A stretch of 64,000 nucleotides of DNA, taken from positions 23,107 through 87,106 of the forward strand of contig JANQOW010000160.1 in the NCBI GenBank assembly GCA_028285595.1, in the 5' to 3' direction. How positions within the stretch are numbered: the stretch's first letter is position 1; each line of letters opens with the position of its first letter. Shown piece by piece: positions 8,543 through 16,910 of the stretch. This DNA comes from Hyphomicrobiales bacterium. Its GTDB lineage: Bacteria; Pseudomonadota; Alphaproteobacteria; Rhizobiales; CAJQND01. The notes beneath the pieces are model-generated. The model was not told the DNA's origin and ran no database searches. It saw only the letters and a list, made by a program, of their open reading frames with translations. The position numbers and the translations under genes were made by a program.

Positions 8543-9937
8543 TCAGCCGGCCCACTCGCCGCTGGCGACGAGTTCATCGGTGACCTGCATGATGCCCTTG
8601 CCCAAAGTCTCCACCACGAAGTCCACATCATTGCGGGTCATAATGAGCGGCGGTGACATGACGTTCAGGTGCACAATGGGGCGCACCATAAGGCCCATCT
8701 CGTCACAGGCATTGGCAATGCGCTTGCCGATATTGATCTCTTCAGAGAAGAGCTCGCGCGTCTCCTTGTTGGCCACGTTTTCAACGCACATCATCATCTT
8801 CTTGCCGCGCACCTGGCCCACGATGGGAAGGTCAGCAAGGCTCTGCAGGCGCTCTTCGAAGTACGCCCCCACATCCATCACATTGGCCAGCACGTCCTCG
8901 CGCTCCATGATCTCCAGGTTCTTCAGCGCAGCGGCGCAGCACACGGGGTGGGCAGAATATGTATAGCCATTTGTGAACAGCCGGTTCTGATCCGGCGCGG
9001 CGATCACCTCGTGGATCTTATCGGAATAGATGGTCGCGCCCAGGGGCAGGTACCCCGACGTGAGGCCTTTGGCGCAGGTGATGATGTCCGGGACAATGCC
9101 AAACTCATCCTCTGAGGCAAACCAGTGGCCCAGGCGCCCAAAGGCGGTGACCACCTCATCATGCACATAGAGCACATCATGCTTCTGGCAGATCTCATGG
9201 GTGCGCTTGTGGTAGCCCTCAGGCGGGACGATGACGCCCCCTGCCCCCATGATCGGTTCGGCAAAGAAGGCCGCCACATTGTCTGGGCCGAGCTCCAGGA
9301 TCTTGTCCTCCAGCTCTTGCACCAGAAAGTCGAGAAACTCCGCCTCACTCATGCCCTCAGGGGCCCGGTAGAAGTTGGGGTAAGACAGGTGGTGGACAAT
9401 GTCGGAGATGTACTCAAACTCCGGCACCCGGTCGGCCGCCTTCCCCGCAATCGAGGCGCAGATGTGCGTGGTGCCGTGGTAGGAGCCCTTGCGCGACAGG
9501 ATGTGGCGTTTGGTCGGCATGCCGCGGCTGCGCTGATAGAACTGGATCAGCCGGTAGGCGGTGTCGTTGGATTCTGAGCCGCCCAGGGTGAACATCATGT
9601 GGTTGAGATCGCCGGGGGCCAGCGCTGCGAGGCGGCCGGCCAACTCCGCAGAGGGCGTGTTGCCCATATCGGTGAACGGGCTGGAATAGGCGAGCTTCAT
9701 CACCTGATCGGCAATGGCGTCGGCCATCTCTTTGCGCCCTTGGCCGATCTGGGTGCACCACAGGCCACCCACAGCATCGAAGTAGCGCTCGCCCTTCTCT
9801 GCGCCATAGATGTAGCAGCCCTCCGCCCGGTCAATCAGCAAGGCGCCTTCATCGGCGAAACTGTCAAAATGCTGCCAGGGGTGCAGGTGGTGTTTGCGGT
9901 CGAGTTCCCAGAGCTCTTTGGCGGAGTTGGACAACAT
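8543..9937 (-). CDS. class III (omega) aminotransferase
   Basis: 464 residues, normal for the family. Features: the N-terminal [29 protein letters not shown] for phosphate binding, KGSYHGTT, the [13 protein letters not shown]sp motif, and the Schiff-base lysine K290 in [13 protein letters not shown]. Such enzymes transfer terminal amino groups of diamines, beta-alanine, taurine or polyamines to pyruvate or 2-oxoglutarate. It lies 14 bases downstream of an agmatinase-like gene, so a substrate made by a ureohydrolase (putrescine or 4-aminobutyrate type) is plausible but inferred. Confidence 0.9.
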   Translation of the reverse strand: MLSNSAKELWELDRKHHLHPWQHFDSFADEGALLIDRAEGCYIYGAEKGERYFDAVGGLWCTQIGQGRKEMADAIADQVMKLAYSSPFTDMGNTPSAELAGRLAALAPGDLNHMMFTLGGSESNDTAYRLIQFYQRSRGMPTKRHILSRKGSYHGTTHICASIAGKAADRVPEFEYISDIVHHLSYPNFYRAPEGMSEAEFLDFLVQELEDKILELGPDNVAAFFAEPIMGAGGVIVPPEGYHKRTHEICQKHDVLYVHDEVVTAFGRLGHWFASEDEFGIVPDIITCAKGLTSGYLPLGATIYSDKIHEVIAAPDQNRLFTNGYTYSAHPVCCAAALKNLEIMEREDVLANVMDVGAYFEERLQSLADLPIVGQVRGKKMMMCVENVANKETRELFSEEINIGKRIANACDEMGLMVRPIVHLNVMSPPLIMTRNDVDFVVETLGKGIMQVTDELVASGEWAG

Positions 9938-9951
9938 GGGGCGGGGTTTCC

Positions 9952-10914
9952 TTAAGAATGATCGATATGCGGATAGGCGTATAAGGACAACAGCTCAAAG
10001 GCAATGGTCGCACCGGCCAGTGCGGTGATGCCCGCGGTGTCATATGCCGGCGCCACTTCTACCACATCCATGCCCACCAAGTTGATCCCGGCAATCTGCC
10101 GCAGCATGGTCATGGCCTGGTAGGGCGTAAGCCCGCCGATCACCGGCGTGCCGGTGCCGGGCGCGTAGGCCGGGTCGAGGCCATCAATATCGAAGGTGAG
10201 ATAAACCGGGCGATCGCCTACAATTTCCTTGATCTTCTTCGCGGCCGCCTCCGGTCCGTCGCGATGCACCTCATTGGCATCGATGATGTTGATGCCCATG
10301 GTGTCGTCGTTCTTGGTGCGGATGCCCACTTGGGCCGAATGTGCCGGTTCGATCAGCCCCTGTTTGACGGCATGATAGAACATGGTGCCGTGATCGATGC
10401 GGTCCTCCCCGTCTTCATCGTTCCAGGTGTCGGTGTGGGCATCGAACTGGAGCAGGCACAAGGGGCCGTGCTTGGCCGCATAGGCCTTCAGGATGGGATA
10501 GGTGATGAAGTGGTCCCCGCCGAAGGTCAGCGTGGTTTTCGCTTTCTCCAGGATACCGGAAATGTGTTGCTCGATAAGGCCGGGCACCTCGTCCAGGCGG
10601 CCATGGTCGAACAGCATGTCGCCATAATCGACGACCGCCATCTTGTCGCGCACGTCAAAATCCCAGTTGTAGGGGCTGTCCCAGTCGATCTGTGTTGAGG
10701 CCGTGCGGATGGCGCGCGGGCCGAACCGGGTGCCCGGCCGATGGGTCACGGCGGTGTCGAACGGAATGCCGGTGACGGCGATATCCACCCCGTCCAGCTC
10801 TTTGGTGTATTTGGAACGCAAGAAGCTGACCACGCCGGAATAGGCGGGTTCGGAGTGTTTTCCAAACGGGTCCTTGCGCTGGACGGCGATATCGATTTCA
10901 AGCTTTTGGGACAT
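9952..10914 (-). CDS. speB: agmatinase-like ureohydrolase
   Basis: 320 residues. All binuclear manganese motifs of the arginase/agmatinase family are present: GGDHFITYP, LQFDAHTDTW and LTFDIDGLDP, with the GTGTPVIGGL segment after the last. The N-terminal GIPFDTAVTHRPGTRFGP is the agmatinase-type opening. Enzymes of this fold split urea from agmatine, guanidinobutyrate, guanidinopropionate or guanidine; sequence alone does not decide among these, so the symbol is tentative. A good AGGAAAA ribosome site precedes the ATG. Co-directional with the aminotransferase, and divergent (121-base gap) from the RidA/PhyH/DUF1028 operon. Confidence 0.88.
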   Translation of the reverse strand: MSQKLEIDIAVQRKDPFGKHSEPAYSGVVSFLRSKYTKELDGVDIAVTGIPFDTAVTHRPGTRFGPRAIRTASTQIDWDSPYNWDFDVRDKMAVVDYGDMLFDHGRLDEVPGLIEQHISGILEKAKTTLTFGGDHFITYPILKAYAAKHGPLCLLQFDAHTDTWNDEDGEDRIDHGTMFYHAVKQGLIEPAHSAQVGIRTKNDDTMGINIIDANEVHRDGPEAAAKKIKEIVGDRPVYLTFDIDGLDPAYAPGTGTPVIGGLTPYQAMTMLRQIAGINLVGMDVVEVAPAYDTAGITALAGATIAFELLSLYAYPHIDHS

Positions 10915-11035
10915 GTTGTTTTCCTGCAGGGCTCAAGAATTCCGAAGCACCTAAGTGCAATTTCCTATTTGACACAACCGCCTTCTTTCTGAAACTTCCC
11001 GGTGAGCGAGGAAGATCATCAGAGGGGCCGACGCC

Positions 11036-11449
11036 ATGGCGCATGAGCGGTATCGTAAGTTCAACACCAAAGACACCTACCCGGAGCAGAACCTGGACAA
11101 CGACCTGTGCCAGACCGTGAAAGCGCGGGGCACCATGGTGTTTGTGCGCGGCCAGGTGGGCCAGGACCTGGAGACGTCGCAATCGGTGGGCGGCGATGAT
11201 CCGGCCGCGCAGGCTGACCAGGCCATGAGGAACGTCAAACTGCTGCTGGAGGAAGCCGGCTCCTCGCTGGATCACATCTGCCGCATTCAGGTCTATCTGG
11301 TGCGGCGGGAAGATCGCGATGCAATCTACCGCACCATCGGCAAATGGCTGAAGGGCGTGCACCCGGTGTCCACGGGCCTGTTCGTTGCCGGCCTTGCGCG
11401 CCCGGAGTGGCTGATGGAAATTGAGGCCACAGCGGTTATTCCAGACTGA
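11036..11449 (+). CDS. RidA-family enamine/imine deaminase-like protein
   Basis: 137 residues, a typical single RidA (YjgF/YER057c/UK114) domain. Visible family segments are GTMVFVRGQVGQD, the AQADQAMRNVKLLLEEAGSS helix, ICRIQVYLVRREDRDAIY, and the C-terminal MEIEATAVIP. RidA proteins hydrolyse reactive enamines made by PLP enzymes or act in amine catabolism. A GAGGGG site precedes the ATG at 11036. It heads a tight operon with a PhyH dioxygenase (12-base gap) and a DUF1028 protein. Confidence 0.85.
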   Translation: MAHERYRKFNTKDTYPEQNLDNDLCQTVKARGTMVFVRGQVGQDLETSQSVGGDDPAAQADQAMRNVKLLLEEAGSSLDHICRIQVYLVRREDRDAIYRTIGKWLKGVHPVSTGLFVAGLARPEWLMEIEATAVIPD

Positions 11450-11461
11450 GGGGATGAGACG

Positions 11462-12325
11462 ATGGCGGTGCTATCACAAGAGCAGATCGACCGGTTTTGG
11501 CGCGATGGCGTGCTTACCGTGCCGGATGCGGTTACGCCGGATCAGTTGGCGGCCATCCGGGCAGACTTTGCAGGCTGGGTAGAGGAGAGCAAGACGCACA
11601 CCAAGAGCTATGGTGAGGCCCCTGACGGGCGCCCCCGGTTTGACCTGGAGGACGGTCACACCGCCGAAAAACCGGCCCTAAGGCGCGTCAGTGCGCCCTG
11701 TGATGTGTCTCCAGCGTGCCTCGACGTGATGCGCAACAGCGCTATGACCGACATGGTGGCGGACCTGATCGGGCCTGACGTGAAACACCATCACAACAAA
11801 ATCAACTCCAAGCTGCCGGGCGCCGCAACGGAAGTGAAGTGGCACCAGGACTTCCCGTTCACCCCTCACACCAACAGCGACATCATCACCGCGCTCCTCA
11901 TGGTGGACGAGGTGACCGACGCCAATGGCCCGCTTGAAGTCGCCCCCGGCTCCCACAAGGGCGATCTGCACTCGATCTGGCATGACGGCGTCTTCACCGG
12001 CGCCATTGATGACGGCACGGCTGATGAGATGAAGGCGAAGTCGGTCCGCTGCACCGGCCCGGCCGGCTCGGTCTGCCTCATGCACACACGCCTCGCCCAC
12101 GGCTCAGCGCCCAATCTGTCGGACCATGCGCGCACTTTGCTGATCACCGTCTACTCGGCGGCAGACGCCATCCCGCTCACCCCCAACCCGGTGCCAAACC
12201 ACCATGAAGGCATGATCGTGCGCGGCGAGGATAAGGGCATGATCCGAACGGAAGAATATTCGGTGGCCATCCCGCAATATCCCAAGGGCGCCTCGTTCTT
12301 CACCCAGCAGAAAGCTCCCTCATGA
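11462..12325 (+). CDS. phytanoyl-CoA dioxygenase (PhyH) family oxygenase
   Basis: 287 residues. The iron ligands are seen as H128 and D130 in KWHQDFPF and the distal H213 in LAHGSAPN; the PGSHKGDLH segment and the arginine in DHARTLLITVY fit the family. It should be an Fe(II)/2-oxoglutarate hydroxylase of a small molecule. It lacks the ectoine-hydroxylase signature, so I do not call it EctD despite the EctC homologue at 4139. A GAGGGG ribosome site precedes the ATG; the stop overlaps the DUF1028 start (ATGA), showing coupled translation. Confidence 0.88.
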   Translation: MAVLSQEQIDRFWRDGVLTVPDAVTPDQLAAIRADFAGWVEESKTHTKSYGEAPDGRPRFDLEDGHTAEKPALRRVSAPCDVSPACLDVMRNSAMTDMVADLIGPDVKHHHNKINSKLPGAATEVKWHQDFPFTPHTNSDIITALLMVDEVTDANGPLEVAPGSHKGDLHSIWHDGVFTGAIDDGTADEMKAKSVRCTGPAGSVCLMHTRLAHGSAPNLSDHARTLLITVYSAADAIPLTPNPVPNHHEGMIVRGEDKGMIRTEEYSVAIPQYPKGASFFTQQKAPS

Positions 12326-12999
12326 CTTTTTCCATCGTCGGCCGCAGCTCACGCTCCGGCAGCTTTGGCGTGGCCATCACCACGTCCAGCATCTGTGTCG
12401 GCGCGCGTTGCCCCCATGCCCGGGCGGGTGCCGGGGCCGTGGCCACGCAGAACATCACAGACCCCGCTTTGGGTCCCCTGCTCCTGGACGAACTGGAGGC
12501 CGGCTTTGAGGCTGAAGAAGCGTTGGAGCACATCACCTCGCGGCGCGCGAACCTGGATTATCGCCAGCTCACGGTGATCGACAACCAGGGGCGCACCGCC
12601 TGCTTCACAGGCGCGAACATACTTGGGGTCAACGCGGAATCCGCTGGTGAAAACTGCTTTGCGGCCGGGAACCTGCTCGCCGATACCGGAGTGCCGGCAG
12701 CCATGACGGAAGCCTTTGCGCTTAACGAAGAGCACCACCTAGCCGAACGCCTGCTGCGCTCGTTGGAGGCCGGCCTTGCCGCCGGCGGCGAGGAAGGCAC
12801 CGTGCATTCCGCCGCCCTTCTGGTGGTGCACCAGCATCCGTTTCCCTTGGTGGATCTGCGCGTGGACTGGCACGATGAGGACCCGGTGGGCCAGCTCCGC
12901 GGCCTCTGGAGCGCCTATGAGCCGCAGATGATCGACTATCTCAACCGGGCCGTGGACCCGGCCCAGGCGCCGTCCTACGGCGTGCCCGGCGACGAGTAA
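12322..12999 (+). CDS. DUF1028 family protein
   Basis: 225 residues. DUF1028 hallmarks are the N-terminal TFSIVGRSSRSGSFGVAI, VGARCPHARAGAGAVATQN, and LTVIDNQGRTACFTG. This family has an Ntn-hydrolase-like look and is often beside amine or peptide catabolic genes together with RidA proteins; its biochemical role is not established. Overlaps the PhyH gene by 4 bases as the last gene of the operon that starts at 11036. Confidence 0.85.
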   Translation: MTFSIVGRSSRSGSFGVAITTSSICVGARCPHARAGAGAVATQNITDPALGPLLLDELEAGFEAEEALEHITSRRANLDYRQLTVIDNQGRTACFTGANILGVNAESAGENCFAAGNLLADTGVPAAMTEAFALNEEHHLAERLLRSLEAGLAAGGEEGTVHSAALLVVHQHPFPLVDLRVDWHDEDPVGQLRGLWSAYEPQMIDYLNRAVDPAQAPSYGVPGDE

Positions 13000-13014
13000 C
13001 CCCCCAAAAAGAAA

Positions 13015-13051
13015 CGAGCAGAGCACTTGAAGGGGGTGCGTGCTCTGCTCG
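13015..13051 (-). terminator. intrinsic terminator of the minus-strand YHS gene
   Basis: A perfect 12-bp inverted repeat (CGAGCAGAGCAC with GTGCTCTGCTCG) with a 13-base loop. On the minus strand it is followed by TTTCTTTTTG, so it should terminate transcription from the YHS gene that ends at 13099. On the plus strand no T run follows, but the strong hairpin also lies just past the DUF1028 stop and could act on both transcripts. Confidence 0.85.
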
Positions 13052-13098
13052 TGGAGTGACCGTCGAAAGGAAACGGTCAGCTGGGAACAGGGTTTGGC

Positions 13099-13575
13099 CT
13101 ACTTCTGCAGGCTTGCCGGCGTGGCGTCCTTGATCTTCACCCAGTTGGTTTTCGCGTTCTTGATGAAGTTGGAAAGATCACCTTCCCAGCGGGTCTGGAT
13201 CGGCTTGGACAGGTTCAGATAAAGCTTGTTGTCCACGATCTTCCAAACGTTGGGATCGCCGTCGAACTTAAAGCCCATGGCCGTGCCGAAGGCGCAGTAG
13301 CCGCCAAATGCCGGAACGTAGGCTGCCGGATCGGCCAGGAACTTCTTCTTGTTCTCTTCAGAGGCAAAGCGGTAAGTGGCGCCATTGTGCTCAGCGCTGA
13401 TCTTCCAGTTGCCGCGTGTCGGGGCGCCCACGGTGAAATAGGCCACCGGGTCATAGCCGCGGATGGCAAGGCCCGTGGACGTGGCGTTGACGTCAACACC
13501 GGCCGCAAGAGCGGACGCGAACAAGGTGGTGGACAGAACAATACCGGCAAGACCGGTGCGGATGGGTTTCAACAT
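13099..13575 (-). CDS. secreted YHS-domain protein (second copy)
   Basis: 158 residues from ATG 13575, set by an AAGGAG ribosome site 7 bases upstream. A signal peptide (IVLSTTLFASALAAG) is followed by one YHS domain: GYDPVAYFTVGAP, ISAEHNGATYRFASEENKKKF, DPAAYVPAFGGYCAFG, then WKIVDNKLYLNLSKPI. It is a paralogue in architecture of the protein at 6835, but of quite different sequence. Divergent from a TetR regulator 173 bases away, which may control it; a strong terminator follows at 13015. The ligand is unknown. Confidence 0.8.
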   Translation of the reverse strand: MLKPIRTGLAGIVLSTTLFASALAAGVDVNATSTGLAIRGYDPVAYFTVGAPTRGNWKISAEHNGATYRFASEENKKKFLADPAAYVPAFGGYCAFGTAMGFKFDGDPNVWKIVDNKLYLNLSKPIQTRWEGDLSNFIKNAKTNWVKIKDATPASLQK

Positions 13576-13748
13576 GGGTTTGCTCCTTGTGCCGTTTCGT
13601 GGGACCGTGCCCGTCTTCCGGCTTGGGTTTTGTGAGGTATCGGGCTGAGCTTGGGAGGAACCTTGCCGTCCGATGGATGGCAATGTAGAATTAGGAACCA
13701 ATCAGTACAAAACACATATGCGTGAGCGCGACGTGACGGAGTTGGACA

Positions 13749-14315
13749 ATGGCGAGGCCCCGCGAGTTTAATCTGGATGAGGCGCTAGAAGGTGCGATGC
13801 AGATCTTCTGGCGCCAGGGTTATGGCGCCACCAACCTGCCGGATCTGCTGGAGGCCATGGGGCTGACGAGAGGGTCGTTCTATAAGGCCTTCGGCGACAA
13901 GCGTTCGGTCTATATCGAAGCGCTCAAGCGCTATGATGCGAACAATATCGCCGCGGCGGAGCGTCTGCTGGCCGACCCCTCCTTAGGGGATGGGCCAAAG
14001 CGCATAGAGAAGCTGTTTGACAGCGCCATCGATGTCTCCGCACCGCGCAGCGAGCGGCGGGGGTGTCTGGTGTGTAACGCCATGGTGGAACTCGCTCCAT
14101 CCGATCCGGAAGTGGCACAACTGACGGCGGCCATGAGCAAGAAGCTGCAGGATGCCTTTGCCGGAGCGCTCGGCGCCAGCGCAGACGGCCCTGCCCTGTC
14201 CCAGCGGGCGATCGCCATCACCAACCTTTATTTCGGCGCACAGGCGATGAGCAAGACGGGCGAGAAGCCGCCCAATTGGAGCGATCTTCTCGGCGCCATC
14301 ATCGCCTCGGACTGA
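13749..14315 (+). CDS. TetR/AcrR-family transcriptional regulator
   Basis: 188 residues. The N-terminal helix-turn-helix (ALEGAMQIFWRQGYGATNLP, then LLEAMGLTRGSFYKAFGDKR) is unmistakable TetR. The C-terminal domain contains RRGCLVCNAMVELAPSDPEV, a variant of the GCLxxN motif of the TetR_C_16/YbiH-like groups, here with two cysteines that could sense metal or redox state. It lies divergent from the secreted YHS gene and so is its most likely regulator. No clear operator palindrome was found between them. Confidence 0.88.
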   Translation: MARPREFNLDEALEGAMQIFWRQGYGATNLPDLLEAMGLTRGSFYKAFGDKRSVYIEALKRYDANNIAAAERLLADPSLGDGPKRIEKLFDSAIDVSAPRSERRGCLVCNAMVELAPSDPEVAQLTAAMSKKLQDAFAGALGASADGPALSQRAIAITNLYFGAQAMSKTGEKPPNWSDLLGAIIASD

Positions 14316-14322
14316 GACCGGC

Positions 14323-14362
14323 GGCAAAGGGCAAGGCACCGCTGCGGCGCCCTGCCCTTGCC
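14323..14362. terminator. hairpin between convergent genes
   Basis: GGCAAAGGGC pairs with GCCCTTGCC (one bulged A), enclosing an inner GGCACCG / CGGCGCC stem. It lies between the converging tetR and small-protein genes. Neither side has a T run, so terminator activity is uncertain. Confidence 0.4.
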
Positions 14363-14387
14363 TCACAGAGTGGAGGACTGTGCGCGG

Positions 14388-14630
14388 CTAGTTGATGCCG
14401 AGCAGTTGCTTGGCCTGTTGCAGGGTTGCCGCGGCCTGTTCGGTTTGGCCGGCATCGTTTTGCGCCTTGGCAACGGCCGTCAGTTCCATGACCTTGGCTT
14501 TGTCCGCATCAGAGATTTGTGCAGATTGGGCCGTGTCCTGGATCATCTTGGCATCTTGATCAAAGCTGCCTGCCAACGCGGGGCCGGCCAGAAGCGCGAG
14601 CGCCGCAGCGGTAATAAAAGCCTTCTTCAT
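14388..14630 (-). CDS. small secreted hypothetical protein
   Basis: 80 residues from ATG 14630 with an AGGAG 10 bases upstream. A clear signal peptide (MKKAFITAAALALLAGPALA, cleaved before GSFDQ) is followed by a roughly 60-residue helical, Ala/Gln-rich domain containing AAATLQQAKQLLG, with no cysteine. It is likely periplasmic. The family is not recognised and neighbours give no clue to function. Confidence 0.65.
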   Translation of the reverse strand: MKKAFITAAALALLAGPALAGSFDQDAKMIQDTAQSAQISDADKAKVMELTAVAKAQNDAGQTEQAAATLQQAKQLLGIN

Positions 14631-14821
14631 CAGGTCTACTCCTATCGTTGGTTCTCCGATAGAACCGCCCCGGTGTGGAGCGATCCGGAGCCCACAACAT
14701 AGGCGCCACATTGGGCGCCGCCGCGCCGGGATGAGGGCGAGCGGGAGGTATCTTTGTGATCTATTGTGCCCACTCCTCACAGAGCGGATGAAGGCCCGTT
14801 TCCAGGGCTTTTCGGCAAAGG

Positions 14822-15616
14822 CTAAATCTCGCCCTTGGGGTCCCACTTGAACATTTTCGCCGCAATTACAGCGCCCACAATGCCCCACGCCAACATAACG
14901 GCGAGCCGCGGCAGAGCCACATAGGTCTCCTCAGACCCCGCCCAGACAAAGCCGCTGCCGGCCATATCGGAGCGGAACGCATGGCCGAACGCCAAGGAGA
15001 AATGCTTCAGCGGAAAGGTGTCGGCAATCCAGGTGACCCACACAGGCACGTCGCGGAACGGGCGGATGAACACATCAGACAGGAAGGCCAGCGGAAGCAC
15101 TGTTGCACTGGTGACGGCCTGAACCGTGTCGGAGGTGCGGCACACGGCGCATACCATCATGCCCAGGCCGGCAAAGCTCAAGCACCCCAGGAACAGGCTG
15201 ATCAACGCCATGGGGAGCTTTTCTGGATAAACCGCAACGCCGAAGAACAGATTGCCCACCACCATCACCAGAACCACGGCCATGATGGCGATCACCGTCA
15301 CCGCCAGAATGCGGGCCCAGATATAGATGGCCGGCTTTAGCGGCGTGCCCCGGATGCGCTTCAGCACGCCCTGATCGCGCGAGGTGGCCGTGGAAATGGC
15401 CAAATAGGTGTAGCACGCCATCACCGCGCCGAAGACTGCGAGCGCCGGCGCATAGAACTGGGCGGTGGTCACTTCGGTTTCCGGGATCAACTCGTTACCG
15501 AACAAGATCACGAACACCAGGAACATGATCAGCGGCATGGCCACCACAAAGAAGACGGCCGCCGGCCGGCGCAGGAACAAGGTGAGCTGATGCTGGGTCT
15601 GGCGCAGGAGCAACAT
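14822..15616 (-). CDS. ABC-2 type transporter permease
   Basis: 264 residues with six hydrophobic segments, starting with AVFFVVAMPLIMFLVFVILFG. The central GVLKRIRGTPLKPAIYIWAR cytoplasmic loop is diagnostic for ABC-2 exporters of the DrrB/NodJ type. Position 5 bases after the ATPase gene makes an operon. Together they should export a lipid-like compound, polysaccharide or drug; the cargo cannot be deduced. Confidence 0.88.
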   Translation of the reverse strand: MLLLRQTQHQLTLFLRRPAAVFFVVAMPLIMFLVFVILFGNELIPETEVTTAQFYAPALAVFGAVMACYTYLAISTATSRDQGVLKRIRGTPLKPAIYIWARILAVTVIAIMAVVLVMVVGNLFFGVAVYPEKLPMALISLFLGCLSFAGLGMMVCAVCRTSDTVQAVTSATVLPLAFLSDVFIRPFRDVPVWVTWIADTFPLKHFSLAFGHAFRSDMAGSGFVWAGSEETYVALPRLAVMLAWGIVGAVIAAKMFKWDPKGEI

Positions 15617-15621
15617 GGGCC

Positions 15622-16560
15622 TCAGGCCTCCACCGGCTTTGCTGCGCGCGCCGCGCCCCTGCGGCCCCGCGTCAGGTTCAGATAAATCTCTTCCAGGCTG
15701 GGCTGGGTCACGTTCAGATGGGGTAGCTCGAACTGCTCCTTAAAGGACCAATTGGTCAGATCCGCCAGGAATGGCGTGGGGTTGGGCACTTCGAAGATCA
15801 CCCAGCCGCGCTCCTGGTGGATGATGGACCGCAAGGCCGCCGGAAAGGTCTCCGGAAGGGTCCGCTCGCCGAGATAAAAGCGCACTTCGGTGTAGCCGCC
15901 ATGCTGGTCGCGCAAGGCCTGCGGCGTGCCTTCCGCCTTGAGCTGGCCTGCCACCAAAACCGCAATCCGGTGCGCCAAGGCCTCCACCTCATCCATATAA
16001 TGCGATGACAGCAGAATGGTTTTGCCCATGGAGTTGAGCTCAAGCACCAGGCTCCAGATGTTGCGGCGCGCATCAGGATCAAGGCCTGTGGTGGGTTCAT
16101 CGAGAAAGATCAGATCAGGATTTCCGATCAGCCCCAGGCCGATTTCCAGGCGCCGTTGCTGGCCGCCCGACAGCGCCTTAACCCGGGTGTCGCGCGCAAA
16201 GGACAAATCCACTAAGTCCAGCACCTCGTCCACCCCGTGGGGCTTGGGGTAGAAGCTGCGGAAGTTGGCCACGGTCTCGGCCACCGTCAGTTCCGGCTCC
16301 AGGGCAGTGCTTTGCAGCACAATGCCGATTTTGGCCCGAAGGCCGGAGCCGTCCTTGCCGGGATCTTCCCCAAGCACCTCCACTGTGCCACCGTCGCGCT
16401 TGCGGTAGCCCTCCAGAATCTCGATTGTTGTGGTCTTGCCGGCCCCGTTCGGGCCCAAAAGCGCGTAGGTCTCTCCGGCTTGCACCTGGAACGAGAGGCC
16501 CGCCACGGCAGGCGCGCCTGCGTAGCTCTTTTTGAGGTCCTCAACACTGATCGGCATCAT
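15622..16560 (-). CDS. ABC transporter ATP-binding protein (DrrA/CcmA type)
   Basis: 312 residues if started at ATG 16560; a TTG at 16581 would add seven residues without a better ribosome site. Walker A GPNGAGKTTT, Q-loop VLQSTALEPELT, signature LSGGQQRRLEIGLGL, Walker B LIFLDEPTTGLD and the SSHYMDEVEAL switch are all intact. The C-terminal extension (about residues 215-312) with PSLEEIYLNLTRG is the DrrA-type tail. It energises the permease encoded 5 bases downstream. Confidence 0.9.
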   Translation of the reverse strand: MMPISVEDLKKSYAGAPAVAGLSFQVQAGETYALLGPNGAGKTTTIEILEGYRKRDGGTVEVLGEDPGKDGSGLRAKIGIVLQSTALEPELTVAETVANFRSFYPKPHGVDEVLDLVDLSFARDTRVKALSGGQQRRLEIGLGLIGNPDLIFLDEPTTGLDPDARRNIWSLVLELNSMGKTILLSSHYMDEVEALAHRIAVLVAGQLKAEGTPQALRDQHGGYTEVRFYLGERTLPETFPAALRSIIHQERGWVIFEVPNPTPFLADLTNWSFKEQFELPHLNVTQPSLEEIYLNLTRGRRGAARAAKPVEA

Positions 16561-16910
16561 CTGGGCCACCACGTTCTGCAAATTTTCATTAAGGCCCCCT
16601 CATCCGCAAATCCGGTCGGCCCGTATACCGGTTGGCATTAACCACATTGGCAAGAGCATAATGGGAGGGGTTTTTGAATGAGACATAGTAGACCGCACTG
16701 ATATAGAATGACATTTTGGCGACACTCTAGGAAAAACTTGCTTAGAAGTGGAGAAAGTGGGCCCGCTGCTCTTTGCGCGGTGCAAAACCTGGGTTAAATA
16801 CCGCGTCGGGTGCGGCCCAAATGGGGCATGATTCGCCACGGGGACGGCGGCTGGGAACAGCACGCGGACCTGTGAGCTGAGTATGGCAGGGTAGGCATAG
16901 TTTAGTTCAT
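16561..16910. other. 350-base divergent intergenic region
   Basis: It separates the minus-strand ABC operon from the plus-strand carotenoid-type genes and must hold both promoters. No convincing coding frame, operator palindrome or RNA element was seen. Confidence 0.5.

Noticed and set aside
11462..12325. PhyH enzyme as ectoine hydroxylase EctD
   Set aside because: The EctD substrate signature is missing and the neighbours are RidA and DUF1028, not ectABC.
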